Assembly (NCBI RefSeq): GCF_020034665.1
Contig: NZ_JAIQDI010000002.1
Location: forward strand, 682,001 to 746,000
Reading direction: 5' to 3'
Length of the DNA stretch: 64,000 nt
DNA from: Niabella beijingensis
GTDB lineage: Bacteria > Bacteroidota > Bacteroidia > Chitinophagales > Chitinophagaceae
In this document: piece by piece, positions 49,346 through 59,431 of the stretch
How positions within the stretch are numbered: position 1 is the stretch's first letter
Layout of the letters: each line of letters starts with the position of its first letter
The notes under the pieces: model-generated
Told to the model about the DNA's origin: nothing
The model's input: only the letters and a program-made list of their open reading frames with translations
The model's database searches: none
Position numbers and translations under genes: made by a program

Positions 49346-52333
49346 ATGCAATTAAAAAAGCTGTTTATGCATTGCAGGTGGCAATTGATTGTTTTTTTGC
49401 TTTTGGGAGCCACTTCCACTTTCAATGGTATGGCCCAGGTTGACTCACTTTCCGACGCTGATAAGCAGGATTCAATTTTAAAGGCGGATGCCAGCCGGCA
49501 ATTCAATGAGGAATTGGAACGGTCCAATCATCCGGGCCTGAGCGATACCTCTTCCGTATTGACCCTGGTGCATTTGGACGGGATAAAAAAGACGCCGTTC
49601 ATCAGTGTGCAACAATACCTGAAAGGAAATGCTGCCGGTTTATACGTGAATGAAGAAAGCGGTGAACCGGGTGCCGAGCAATTTATGTTTATCAGAGGGC
49701 TTAACATGCCCGTGTTTAATAAGCAGGATCTGATCGCACAGCAGCCGGCTGTTTTTGTGAACGGTGTGCCGCTGGTACAGGAAAATGCGCTGACCTATAA
49801 TATCCAGCGTTACGATTTTAACAGGATCGGTTCCGGTACCAACTTTTTATCGACCATTGATGTGAACAATATCGAAAGAATCGAAGTATTGAAAACGCCC
49901 TCCGATCTGGCTGTACTGGGACCACTCGCAGCGAACGGTGCGATCTGGATCACCACCAAAAATGCGCAGTCAGGCTACCGGAAAATAAATGTGGATACGT
50001 ATTTCGGAGTGCTGAAACGACCGGCGGTATATAATGTAAACAGCCAGTATGAAAATGAATTCCGCGACCGGTACTATCAGAAGTATGCCACCCTGGATCA
50101 GATACAGAACAAACCATTGTATGTGGCCAATACACTGGATCCGAATTTTTACGGTCCTTCCGACTGGACGGATGTGTATTACAAGTCAAAACCGGTACAC
50201 TATATCGGTGTAGGGCTGCTGGGGGGTATGGACAGGGCCAACTTTATGTTTAACATCAGCAAAACAAAGGATCAGAATTTTGACGCTACTTCACTCAACC
50301 GCTACAATATTGTTTTTGGTATTAACATGTTGCCCGCAAAATGGCTGACCATCAGCGGGAACGTAAACGCCACGCGGATGGACCGGGACCGTAACCGGAG
50401 TTTAAGAGACCGTTTCGCCGAAACAAGATTTGTTCCGGATCTGGCCAACCCACTGGCGCCCAACGCAGCTTCCTATAACAGCTTCCTGAGGAAATACGAG
50501 GGCTCAGTAGATGACAATATCAATAACTCCTTTTTCGGATCTTTCGGGGTGCGCGCAAAATTTGATGAGCTGGAACTGAATACCCGCCTGGCGGTTGACT
50601 ACGAGGAATCGCTGCGGGATGTATTCTATGGTAAGGAACTGATGGATAACAACAATTTCCTGTCGACGTATACCGGGTTTAACCAGCGGTTTTCCGTACT
50701 CAATACGATCAAATATACACTGCCGTTTAATAATAACGCCCAGAAGATCCGCCTGGAAGCCGGACAAAGCTTCATATCTGATTTTGTAAAGTATGATTAT
50801 GTTCTTGCCTATAACAGTCCGAATGATTTTATTAAGATCAAGGAGATCTATCTGGATGATAATACGAAGTTTTTAAACCGTAATGATATTTTCGGATATC
50901 CGTTTACCGATAAGACCAAAGCGAATCTTTCTTCCATGTACGGGCGCATCGGGTACTCGTATAAAAAGCTGCTTGACCTTGACTTTGTAGGACGTTATGA
51001 CGGCTATTCTAATTTTTCCGAATATTCCCGCTGGCTGTTTACCCCGGTAGCAAGTGCCCGCTTCAATGTGCACGAACTGTTGAAAAGTGATGTATTGAGT
51101 ACGTTCGTATTGAAAGGATCCTGGGGACAGTTTGGTAACCTGCTGGCCGATAACCGCTTCAAGATCGGGCCTCAGTACCGCGTGGACCTGGGTTACTCGG
51201 ATGAACCCACCCTGGGTAGCTACGCCGGGCTGGCGGGCCTTTCACAACCCTATTCCTTTGGCTGGGTAAACGAATATTACAACTGGCCGTTCAGTGTGCG
51301 TACCAACATCGGAACAGAGATCGGGTTATACCAGAACCGGATTTTGTTGGGACTGGATTACTATAATAATAAGAATAAGAATCTGCTGGTGCCCACAAGC
51401 ATGCCTGCTGAAAACGGTTTTTCCTATAAGTATGTACAGGGGATGACGGTGCAGAACAGTGGTCTGAACCTGACATTCAATGCGGCATTAGTAAAGGACA
51501 GGAAAGATTTCGGCTGGAACCTGTTCGGTAATTTCAGCTGGAATAAAAATAAATTGCTGCAATTGCCTTATGGGCTTACTTCACTGGTTTATGGCAGCAA
51601 AAAGATCGAGATCGGTAAGCCGGTGGATGCCTACTGGGTATATGAGAATAAAGGGATCATCAATTCCGAAGCAGATATTCCCAGGGGAAAGCTGAATCCG
51701 GATGGAAGTTATAATCCGTTAACTTTTAGCGGTCTGATCAGTTTCTCTCCCGGCGATGCCTTGTGGGCGGATAATAACGGCGACGGCAATATTGATGTAA
51801 ATGATAAGGTGCTTAAAGGAAATGCGCTGCCGGTATATATCGGCGGATTGGGAAGTAATGTGACCTATAAAAGATTCACGCTTGATTTTCAGTTCTACCT
51901 GGCATTGGGGCAGCAGCTGCTGAACCGTTCTACCTCTAATAAACTGGATTTTGTAAACAACGAAAATTCCAGGGATATCAGTTATGTAAAGGAAGTGACT
52001 TTCTGGCAAAAGACCTTTGATTATAATGACTATCCGCTATACAACCCCTGGAGTAGTACGATCCCTTACCGCGTGGATCAGGATCTGTTTCTGGAAAATG
52101 CCGGCTACCTGAAATTGCGGAATGTATCACTTGGATATGATCTGGCAGGGCTCAACTTCCTGGATAAGGCAAAGTTTAATAAAGCGCTTTTATATGTAAC
52201 CGCTTCCAATCTGTTTACCATTTCTTCTTTTTCCGGAGGCGATCCGGAGCAGGTGGATTATATGGGGTATTATAATGGAAGGGCGCTGCCCATTCCGAAA
52301 TCTTTCATTATTGGTTTGAAACTGGACTTTTAA
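49346..52333 (+). CDS. SusC/RagA-type TonB-dependent transporter without the usual N-terminal domain
   Basis: 995 aa. Signal peptide ending NGMAQ. Unlike the two other SusC proteins here it lacks the CarboxypepD_reg module; about 60 polar residues (DSLSDADKQDSILKADASRQ) lead directly to a divergent plug (YLKGNAAGLYVNEESGEPGAEQFMFIRGLNMPV, VNNIERIEVLKTPSDLAVLGPLAANGAIWI). The barrel ends in ALPIPKSFIIGLKLDF with terminal Phe. susD follows 18 bases downstream. It is the first gene of a plus-strand run of nine tightly spaced genes reaching the window edge. Confidence 0.9.
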   Translation: MQLKKLFMHCRWQLIVFLLLGATSTFNGMAQVDSLSDADKQDSILKADASRQFNEELERSNHPGLSDTSSVLTLVHLDGIKKTPFISVQQYLKGNAAGLYVNEESGEPGAEQFMFIRGLNMPVFNKQDLIAQQPAVFVNGVPLVQENALTYNIQRYDFNRIGSGTNFLSTIDVNNIERIEVLKTPSDLAVLGPLAANGAIWITTKNAQSGYRKINVDTYFGVLKRPAVYNVNSQYENEFRDRYYQKYATLDQIQNKPLYVANTLDPNFYGPSDWTDVYYKSKPVHYIGVGLLGGMDRANFMFNISKTKDQNFDATSLNRYNIVFGINMLPAKWLTISGNVNATRMDRDRNRSLRDRFAETRFVPDLANPLAPNAASYNSFLRKYEGSVDDNINNSFFGSFGVRAKFDELELNTRLAVDYEESLRDVFYGKELMDNNNFLSTYTGFNQRFSVLNTIKYTLPFNNNAQKIRLEAGQSFISDFVKYDYVLAYNSPNDFIKIKEIYLDDNTKFLNRNDIFGYPFTDKTKANLSSMYGRIGYSYKKLLDLDFVGRYDGYSNFSEYSRWLFTPVASARFNVHELLKSDVLSTFVLKGSWGQFGNLLADNRFKIGPQYRVDLGYSDEPTLGSYAGLAGLSQPYSFGWVNEYYNWPFSVRTNIGTEIGLYQNRILLGLDYYNNKNKNLLVPTSMPAENGFSYKYVQGMTVQNSGLNLTFNAALVKDRKDFGWNLFGNFSWNKNKLLQLPYGLTSLVYGSKKIEIGKPVDAYWVYENKGIINSEADIPRGKLNPDGSYNPLTFSGLISFSPGDALWADNNGDGNIDVNDKVLKGNALPVYIGGLGSNVTYKRFTLDFQFYLALGQQLLNRSTSNKLDFVNNENSRDISYVKEVTFWQKTFDYNDYPLYNPWSSTIPYRVDQDLFLENAGYLKLRNVSLGYDLAGLNFLDKAKFNKALLYVTASNLFTISSFSGGDPEQVDYMGYYNGRALPIPKSFIIGLKLDF

Positions 52334-52351
52334 ATAAACAAGGTTTAAGTT

Positions 52352-53968
52352 ATGCGTAAGAACTATTTTAAATATTCCGTCTTTTGTTTCTCCCTGGCAG
52401 TATTGCTTGTTGCGCTTGGTTGCAACAAGAAGCTGGACACACAATCTTCGTCTGCTCAATCTTCGGAGGTTATGTGGAAATCGTATGATGATGCCCGGAA
52501 CGGCCTTGTTGCGATATACGGACTTTCCCGTGCTGCACTGGCTGAAAATAATGCGCACTGGATGTACGGTGATCTCCGGAAAGGGGATTTCGTAGCCACC
52601 TCCAGCGGGAACTACCTGGATGCGATTATTAAGAACGAACTGAACAAAGGGTTCCCGCAGATCAAACAGCTCACCAACTGGCGCCGCTTTTATGCAGCTG
52701 TTGATGCCTGTAATACCTTTATTGAAAATGCAGAGAGCTGCAAACAGGACCTCCGGTATTCCGATCTGAACTGCACTGTGGATGTTGCACAGGCCCATAT
52801 GCTGCGTTCCTTCCTTTATTTTTATATGGTGCGGATCTGGGGAGATGTGCCCCTGATCACCGCTGCTTCGAAGAACGGGGAAACCAACCAGGTGGCCCGT
52901 ACCCCGCAAGACCAGGTAATGGATTTTTGTATCAATGAACTGAGGTTGTACCGGGATAGTTTGCCCACTGAATATGGCGGCGATGATAAATCCAAACTGA
53001 ATTATGACGGGAGTTATTACGGACAGAGCTGGAGCAGCTGGGGGAACGCTTTCTGGGGATACTACCAGTGTCTGGGATTACTTGCTCATATGTATGCGTG
53101 GAAGGGAGACTATCAATCCTGTCTGGCTGTTACAACGGAGATCAATTCTAATCCCGCTGCCGCCCGTACAGGATATGTGAGCTCTTCAAACGCCCGGGCC
53201 TATCTCGCCGGAAGAAACAGCATCTTTTACAGCAACGGGGTGAAGGGCTCACTCTGCTACCAGATCATCTCATTCCCTTATAACATGGCCAACAGGGAGT
53301 CCGGTCCGAGCGGGGTAGGACATCTGGAATCACTGACCCTTGCCAGTCCTTATGTGGTTAGGGCCAAGCCTGATATCTATGTACCGCGGGACACGATTGC
53401 CCGATGGTTTTACTATAACGGGGATTTCCGGCATCCCTATCAGCCGGAGTTTAGTAACTATGAAGATATTTACTTTACCAACTATTACGGAACGATCCCC
53501 ATTTTTGCGAAGTTTAAGAATATCGCCACCGGCTCAAACACCTTTTCCATCTTTGGCTCCGCCATTCCTATTTTCCGCTTTGAAGATAACCGTCTGCTGA
53601 TGGCCGAGGCACAGCTGATGCTCGGGCAATTTGCGGATGCCTATAAAACATTGAACTCTGTGCGTGAGATCCGGAACACTCCCGGATACTGGGAAGATAC
53701 CAACAGCCAGACAAGACCAGGGTATAAGCTTAAGCCGACAGAAGCCAGTATGGAAGGCGGCCTTTTATATAATATTTTCCGCGAACGGCGTATTGAACTG
53801 GCCGGTGAAGGCGGATGGTGGTACGACCAGGTACGGTATAACCGTATTGCAAGGAACAACCCTGCGTTTAACAAACTGATAGATGAAGGGGGCATTTACT
53901 GGCCCATTGATGAAGAGATCATCAGCAAAAATCCATTGATTGAACAAAATTCTTATTGGAAGCGATAA
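52352..53968 (+). CDS. RagB/SusD-type surface lipoprotein
   Basis: 538 aa. The lipobox region VALGCNKKLD gives the acylated Cys. The fold is recognisable from MWKSYDDARNGLVAIYGLSRAAL, AHMLRSFLYFYMVRIWGDVPLIT, FRFEDNRLLMAEAQLMLGQFADAYKTLNSVREIR and IFRERRIELAGEGGWWYDQVRYN, with a C-terminal YWPIDEEIISKNPLIEQNSYW. It should form the lid of the SusC transporter encoded just upstream. The next gene begins 11 bases after its stop. Confidence 0.92.
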   Translation: MRKNYFKYSVFCFSLAVLLVALGCNKKLDTQSSSAQSSEVMWKSYDDARNGLVAIYGLSRAALAENNAHWMYGDLRKGDFVATSSGNYLDAIIKNELNKGFPQIKQLTNWRRFYAAVDACNTFIENAESCKQDLRYSDLNCTVDVAQAHMLRSFLYFYMVRIWGDVPLITAASKNGETNQVARTPQDQVMDFCINELRLYRDSLPTEYGGDDKSKLNYDGSYYGQSWSSWGNAFWGYYQCLGLLAHMYAWKGDYQSCLAVTTEINSNPAAARTGYVSSSNARAYLAGRNSIFYSNGVKGSLCYQIISFPYNMANRESGPSGVGHLESLTLASPYVVRAKPDIYVPRDTIARWFYYNGDFRHPYQPEFSNYEDIYFTNYYGTIPIFAKFKNIATGSNTFSIFGSAIPIFRFEDNRLLMAEAQLMLGQFADAYKTLNSVREIRNTPGYWEDTNSQTRPGYKLKPTEASMEGGLLYNIFRERRIELAGEGGWWYDQVRYNRIARNNPAFNKLIDEGGIYWPIDEEIISKNPLIEQNSYWKR

Positions 53969-53979
53969 TTGTAGATATT

Positions 53980-55158
53980 ATGAAAAGACAGTTATTTTTC
54001 TTAGGTACCCTGTTGTTGCTGATAGCAGCGGTCTCTTCCTGCAACAAGGCAAAAGGTCCTTATTATAATGCAACGATTACAGCCACTGTTCAATTCAATG
54101 GCACGGTGTTGGAATATCTGGAAAGCCAGAAAGGGATTTATGATTCAATGGTGATTGTGATCCGCCGTTATCCCGACCTGGTTCAAAAGCTCTCTTCGCC
54201 CGGAGCAATGACCCTATTTGCAATACCTAATACTGCATTTGAACTGGCGCAGAAGAATTTTAACCGGGAGCGTGCAAAACAGGACAGCGTTCCGCTTTAT
54301 TTTAAACCTGCAGCTTATAATCTGAACCGACCGGATTCCGGTATGTATCATTATGAGGCGCTCGAAGATCTGATCACCCGTTACATTTTTGACAGCGTAT
54401 ATAACTATGATGAGCTGGCAAAATCGACCAGCGGGTTTCCGACCCATTCCCTGCTGGGCTACCAGATGAATTTGATGGCGGTGCAACAAAATGCGGTGGG
54501 CGCAACAAAAGACGGCCCCAAAGTAATAGAGTTGAGCGATATGAATAATTCTATTTTTCGCCGCTATTGGAAATCGGCTTTAACCAGCACTATAGCCGCT
54601 GTTCAAACCAGCAATGCACTGGTGCATGTGTTAACCCAGAATCATGAGTTTGGCTTTGCCAGCTTTACACAGAAACTGCTGGATCCCACCATCGACCGGG
54701 GCGGCTGGGTTCCTATTGCCTGGCATTCGCAATACCTGGGCACCTGGGGCGGCACTGTTTTTCATGCCCTGGATAACGACTACGATACCCGCTGGCATAC
54801 GCTTACTTCTAATCCTCCGCCATTGCCGATATTTTTCACGGTGGATATGAAGAGCATGACCACCATCGGAGGGCTTACAATAAAGTGCAGGGGTGATGGC
54901 GGGCATGACGGTTCTCCGGTTGACTTTAATATAGAATTTGCGCCGGATGGGGCGAACCTGTCGGATTCTTCGAGCTGGACCAGGTTCCGCTTTTTTTACC
55001 CGCCGGATGCCTCAACGATCATGATTCCTAAACGCTTCAATTTAGATCGAAAGATCACCGCGCGTTATTTCCGCTTTACAGTAAATCAGGTGTTTTCAGG
55101 AAGGCTTTATACGGACCGGCCTTATTCCAACCTGGATGAGATTTGGATGAACTATTAA
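53980..55158 (+). CDS. Fasciclin-domain lipoprotein with C-terminal discoidin-like domain
   Basis: 392 aa from ATG 53980 (MKRQLFF); the frame extends upstream into susD. The lipobox is AVSSCNKAK. Residues about 30-225 form a FAS1-like domain: FNGTVLEYLESQKGIYDSMV, TLFAIPNTAFELA (first conserved FAS1 box) and NALVHVLTQNHEFGF (second box). The C-terminal 150 residues (NDYDTRWHT, PIFFTVDMKSMTTIGGLTIKC, ITARYFRFTVNQVF) have the pattern of an F5/8-type-C discoidin domain, often a carbohydrate-binding fold. It is therefore probably a surface adhesion or ligand-binding partner of the SusCD pair upstream. A shorter paralogue lies at 61011-61718. Confidence 0.8.
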   Translation: MKRQLFFLGTLLLLIAAVSSCNKAKGPYYNATITATVQFNGTVLEYLESQKGIYDSMVIVIRRYPDLVQKLSSPGAMTLFAIPNTAFELAQKNFNRERAKQDSVPLYFKPAAYNLNRPDSGMYHYEALEDLITRYIFDSVYNYDELAKSTSGFPTHSLLGYQMNLMAVQQNAVGATKDGPKVIELSDMNNSIFRRYWKSALTSTIAAVQTSNALVHVLTQNHEFGFASFTQKLLDPTIDRGGWVPIAWHSQYLGTWGGTVFHALDNDYDTRWHTLTSNPPPLPIFFTVDMKSMTTIGGLTIKCRGDGGHDGSPVDFNIEFAPDGANLSDSSSWTRFRFFYPPDASTIMIPKRFNLDRKITARYFRFTVNQVFSGRLYTDRPYSNLDEIWMNY

Positions 55159-55172
55159 TTATGCAATAAATT

Positions 55173-56219
55173 ATGAATAGATTTTTTTTAGCAGGTTTAT
55201 TGGTGCTGGGTCTGGTGTCAGCAGAGTCGTGTAAAAAGCTGCTTCCTGATGACCGGAATGCGATCGACCCTGCTGCAACCTACCTTACAACGAACTTTTC
55301 TCCGATATTAGGAAGAAATTATATCGCAAGAGGCGCGTTTAGTTTTGGAGAGTCGACCCTGCCGATGGAATTTGAGGTACTCAATCTTCGCAGATTTAAC
55401 GGGGAACCAGCCCCCGAGCTCACCCAGGATATCTATCCGGTAACCGTCTGGAAGACGACCGGGGCAGGTGCATACACCGGCTTTGAAAAATCCATTGCCG
55501 AAATAGAAGCAAAACGCACGATTGAGAACCATCGCATTCTTGAAGTGCGGAAAAGTTCCGGCGATATCGTTGTTTGGGGAGATGTGAATTCCTCCAAACT
55601 GATAACACGGCCGGACTCTGGCTATGTGTTTGATGTGAAGGTTTCCAACAGCGGCGCTACCCGGTATTTTTATAACCTGCGTTTTATGCCTTACAAACCG
55701 GTACCACACGATCCGCATAATTATAACCTGAATACCGGCATGGCCTCCAGCCCTGCGCTGACCTCCGGTACCAGCGGTATTTCACTGACTAATTTTGTGA
55801 GGAGCAGGGACAATGTAAGCATGTCTGTAGGGGAAGTGGACGTCTATTTTAATAAACTGACCGGTGGCAGCGGCAATTCGCTCACCTTCAAATTTCTCGA
55901 TTCTTCCTATTCACCCATCAATCCCAAGCTGTTCAACCAGACAAAATGGGATAAACTGGTACACGGGTTTGATATGAAACTGACGGATACCGAGGTGAAG
56001 TACACTGTTGCCTACCCGATACCGCTGGTTCAGATTCCCACAACCTATACGAACAGTGCGGGTAACCGGGCGAATGTTCAGTTTTCCTATTACCGGCTCG
56101 GGCCCGGGGGCTTTGGGGTAACGGCGACCCTCGGATTTAATTTCGCCATTTATCAGAAAGGAGACTGGGAGATCGCTTTTCACTTTAAGAATACATCACC
56201 CAAATTTACCAACGATTAA
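55173..56219 (+). CDS. Surface lipoprotein, DUF5007-like, accessory to SusCD
   Basis: 348 aa. Lipobox VSAESCKKLL. The mature region (DPAATYLTTNFSPILGRNYIARGAFSFGESTLPMEFEVLNLRR) is beta-rich and resembles the DUF5007 lipoproteins of Bacteroidota as I remember them; this assignment needs a profile search. Repeated beta-strand patterns continue to a C-terminus DWEIAFHFKNTSPKF. No catalytic motif is visible. Its place after susC, susD and the fasciclin gene suggests a surface ligand-binding protein. It lies 14 bases after the fasciclin gene and 31 before the next susC. Confidence 0.72.
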   Translation: MNRFFLAGLLVLGLVSAESCKKLLPDDRNAIDPAATYLTTNFSPILGRNYIARGAFSFGESTLPMEFEVLNLRRFNGEPAPELTQDIYPVTVWKTTGAGAYTGFEKSIAEIEAKRTIENHRILEVRKSSGDIVVWGDVNSSKLITRPDSGYVFDVKVSNSGATRYFYNLRFMPYKPVPHDPHNYNLNTGMASSPALTSGTSGISLTNFVRSRDNVSMSVGEVDVYFNKLTGGSGNSLTFKFLDSSYSPINPKLFNQTKWDKLVHGFDMKLTDTEVKYTVAYPIPLVQIPTTYTNSAGNRANVQFSYYRLGPGGFGVTATLGFNFAIYQKGDWEIAFHFKNTSPKFTND

Positions 56220-56250
56220 TCTGCTTATATAGAATTATAAACGAAATGTT

Positions 56251-59200
56251 ATGAGGATACTGACGGGGTTCTTTCTTATGTTTTTTTGTTTTTCAATGCA
56301 GGTGCTGCATGCACAGCAGGTTGAAATACGGGGAAAGGTATTTGATGATAAAACGCAGCAACCCATAGAGGGCGTATCTGTAGTGGTGGGCAACAGAGGC
56401 ACCCATACCGATTCACTGGGGCAATTTGCGATAATAATGGCCCGGACGGAGACCCTGAACTTCTCCTATGTGGATTATAAAAAGCAAACGTATAAACCGG
56501 GAGGAGACGAAAATGACCTGGTGATTTACCTGGTTTCGGACGATGCAAAAAGTTCCATGAATGATGTGGTTGTTGTGGGATTCGCAAAAAAAAGCAAGGT
56601 GTTGTCAACCGGATCATCTGTTGTGATCACCTCCGATGATATTAAGGATGTGCCGGCTGCCAACCTCGCCGACCTCTTGCAGGGGAAGGTGCCGGGGGTA
56701 AATATCCAGACGACAAGTGGTATGCCCGGTGCACGGAGTTCCATATTTCAAAGAGGGCTGAGCTCTGTTGAGGTTTCCGGTTCCGGTAACGATGCCTATC
56801 TGGCTTCCACCCAGCCCCTGATCATTATTGACGGTGTCCCCATCGATCCCAACACTGACTATGAATATGGTTTTGCTACGGCGGGTGCGGGGGTAAGTCC
56901 CTTAACCCTGATACCTGCGGAAGATATTGAGGATATACAGATCTTAAAAGATGCTGCAGCAATATCCGTTTACGGTTCGCGTGGCGCCTATGGTGTGTGG
57001 ATCATCAATACAAAAAAGGGACGCTCGGGTAAACCGGAGATCAATTACACCACGAATTTCTTTCTGAGTACGGTGCCTTCGTTAAGGGATATTTATGGGG
57101 GCCGTATCGAACGGGAAACAAAGATCGACCAGATCATCCGGTACAATGAATACCTCTCTGAACATGCGGGATGGGCAATGGTGAACGGCCTTCCGTATCT
57201 TTCAGACAGTCTGAATCCGTATATAAATAACTCGACGAACTGGCAATCCTATTTCTTCAGGAACAGCTTCAACCAGAATCATAATATGAGTATAAGAGGG
57301 GGAGATCCGAGCTTTAATTACAAGATCAACCTCGGCTATTATAACGAAAAAGGGATCATAGAGAATACCGGGATGTCGAGGTATACGCTGGGTATGAATA
57401 CGATCTATGAACCCAAGTCAAAAAAGATAAAGCTGGTGGCAAATATCAATGCGAACAACACGGTACGTAATAACGGAAGCGGGATAGGACTGCTCCAAAC
57501 CGGTGTGGCTACCAGTGGAATGGCTTCTACCAATTTACCACCGCCGGACATCTATACGGAAAATAATGCGGCCCTGGCAGCCTTTCAGATTGAAGAGGAC
57601 AATAAGGCCAGCACCATCCTTTCAAATGTTCAGATGGATGTAATGATGCATAAAAATTTACGGTTCCACACAGAAGGAAGCCATTCCTATTCGCATTCCA
57701 ACAGCAATACTTTTTATCCGTCGTGGTTAAACAGCGGAAGCAGTTATTATCTGACAACGGGGGCTAATCCGCTGGCGCAATACAATACATTTTCAAGGAT
57801 CACCAATAATTATTACAACCGTAACGTGCTGACCTATACCAAGGCATTTAATGAAGAGAAGCATTATATTCAAACCTATGCTTTCACGGACCTGATCGCG
57901 GATATGATCCGGAGCAATGGAATGGCGCTTTACGGTGCTCCGAGTGATGTGATCTCCGGTCCGATCGGGTACAATCTTTCCAACTCAAGGTTTGGTGCAA
58001 ACGGAACACCGTATAACAGGAGGACATTCGGGTATGGTGCGGCGTTTACTTATGCCTATGAACAAAAATATGTGGTGGATCTTAACTACCGGATTGACGG
58101 GACCTCGACAAACGGACCGCTTTCCGGGTATCGGCACAATCCTTCCATCGGATTGAAATGGAACCTTTATAAAGAGGGTTTTATGCAGGATGTTAACTGG
58201 GTGGATTTTGCCTCGCTTCGCGGCAGCTGGGGCCGGAACATCGTTCCTCAGGGAAGCGTCTTCGATATTTATGGGAAATACTATCCCGGCGGAACCTATA
58301 TGGGGCAGCCATCTGTTGGGCTGAATTTCGAATCGGCCCCCAATGCCTACTTCCTGCCCAATACATCGATCAGCTGGAACGGAGGGCTGGAAGCAAGTTT
58401 CTTCAAAGGAAGGGTATCACTTGAATATGATGCCTACTACCGGACCGTGGAAAATATCCGGAGAAGCATCTCTATAGTAAAAGAGTCCGGGTATTCAACA
58501 AAACCTACGAATGATGTAAGTATGGTGAACTACGGACACGAACTGTCGCTGCGTTTTAAACCCGTTCAAACCAAAAATTTTACCTGGAACCTGATGGTTA
58601 ACGGTGCGTATAATAAGAATGTGCTTACGCATTTGCCGAAAGATTCCCGGCAAATTGTTGTAAACCCCAACGATCTCTTGAACCTGCCTATCTTATACCG
58701 GCTGGGAAGAAATGCGTTAACAAATCTCGTATTCAATACGAAGGGCGTTTATGCTACCGATGCAGACGTTCCGGTGGATCCGCTCACCGGCCTGCCGCAG
58801 CGGGTGGGATCGGAATATTTGAAGGGCGGAGATCCCATTTTTGCTGATCTGAACGGGGATTACGTGATCGATAATAATGACCGGGTAGCTGTGGGTGATC
58901 CGCAGCCAAAACTGACCGGGGGGGTGATCAACAACCTGTCTTATAAGAACTGGTCCCTGTCTATTCAATGTTCTTATACATTCTTCAGGGATGTGTTGAA
59001 TACGCCGCTGGCAAAACGGTTCCGTTACTTTTATACGCCCACCAGCAACGCCAATTCACTGCCCCCGATCGAAGCATACGACTACTGGCAGCAGCCCGGA
59101 GATATCGCCACTTACCCGAATCCCTACTCTTATATCCATAATTCAAGGATAGATGCGTACCGCTATAATCAAACCTTGTTTATGGAAGACGGGTCTTATT

Positions 59201-59421
59201 TTAAGTTCAATGTGGTTACGCTGAGCTATGCATTTCCAAAAGAGCTGCTTTCCCGGATCAGCGTTAAAACAGCACGGGTATATTTCACCGGGTACAATGT
59301 GCTGATACTTTCCAACTATTCGGGTCCCAACCCGGAGAATGTATCAGATCTTGGAAGGGATCATCCCGACGGCTATCCCAATCCCAAAAAGTTTTCAATT
59401 GGTTTAAATGTTACATTATAA
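56251..59421 (+). CDS. SusC/RagA-type TonB-dependent transporter (second of the operon)
   Basis: 1056 aa. Signal peptide ending VLHAQQ. A CarboxypepD_reg domain (IRGKVFDDKTQQPIEGVSVVVGNRGTHTDSLGQF) is followed by MNDVVVVGFAKKSKVLSTGS and the plug (DLLQGKVPGVNIQTTSGMPGARSSIFQRG, ILKDAAAISVYGSRGAYGVWII). The barrel ends PNPKKFSIGLNVTL. The N-terminal domain and plug are standard, unlike the first SusC of this operon, so the two pairs probably accept different ligands. susD follows 10 bases downstream. Confidence 0.94.
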   Translation: MRILTGFFLMFFCFSMQVLHAQQVEIRGKVFDDKTQQPIEGVSVVVGNRGTHTDSLGQFAIIMARTETLNFSYVDYKKQTYKPGGDENDLVIYLVSDDAKSSMNDVVVVGFAKKSKVLSTGSSVVITSDDIKDVPAANLADLLQGKVPGVNIQTTSGMPGARSSIFQRGLSSVEVSGSGNDAYLASTQPLIIIDGVPIDPNTDYEYGFATAGAGVSPLTLIPAEDIEDIQILKDAAAISVYGSRGAYGVWIINTKKGRSGKPEINYTTNFFLSTVPSLRDIYGGRIERETKIDQIIRYNEYLSEHAGWAMVNGLPYLSDSLNPYINNSTNWQSYFFRNSFNQNHNMSIRGGDPSFNYKINLGYYNEKGIIENTGMSRYTLGMNTIYEPKSKKIKLVANINANNTVRNNGSGIGLLQTGVATSGMASTNLPPPDIYTENNAALAAFQIEEDNKASTILSNVQMDVMMHKNLRFHTEGSHSYSHSNSNTFYPSWLNSGSSYYLTTGANPLAQYNTFSRITNNYYNRNVLTYTKAFNEEKHYIQTYAFTDLIADMIRSNGMALYGAPSDVISGPIGYNLSNSRFGANGTPYNRRTFGYGAAFTYAYEQKYVVDLNYRIDGTSTNGPLSGYRHNPSIGLKWNLYKEGFMQDVNWVDFASLRGSWGRNIVPQGSVFDIYGKYYPGGTYMGQPSVGLNFESAPNAYFLPNTSISWNGGLEASFFKGRVSLEYDAYYRTVENIRRSISIVKESGYSTKPTNDVSMVNYGHELSLRFKPVQTKNFTWNLMVNGAYNKNVLTHLPKDSRQIVVNPNDLLNLPILYRLGRNALTNLVFNTKGVYATDADVPVDPLTGLPQRVGSEYLKGGDPIFADLNGDYVIDNNDRVAVGDPQPKLTGGVINNLSYKNWSLSIQCSYTFFRDVLNTPLAKRFRYFYTPTSNANSLPPIEAYDYWQQPGDIATYPNPYSYIHNSRIDAYRYNQTLFMEDGSYFKFNVVTLSYAFPKELLSRISVKTARVYFTGYNVLILSNYSGPNPENVSDLGRDHPDGYPNPKKFSIGLNVTL

Positions 59422-59431
59422 AATTCAACGC

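Noticed and set aside
49118..49351. 77-codon minus-strand frame in the spacer before the second operon
   Set aside because: No recognised family, another frame over the same bases is equally open, and it lies in the probable leader. Kept only as a possible remnant in the findings.
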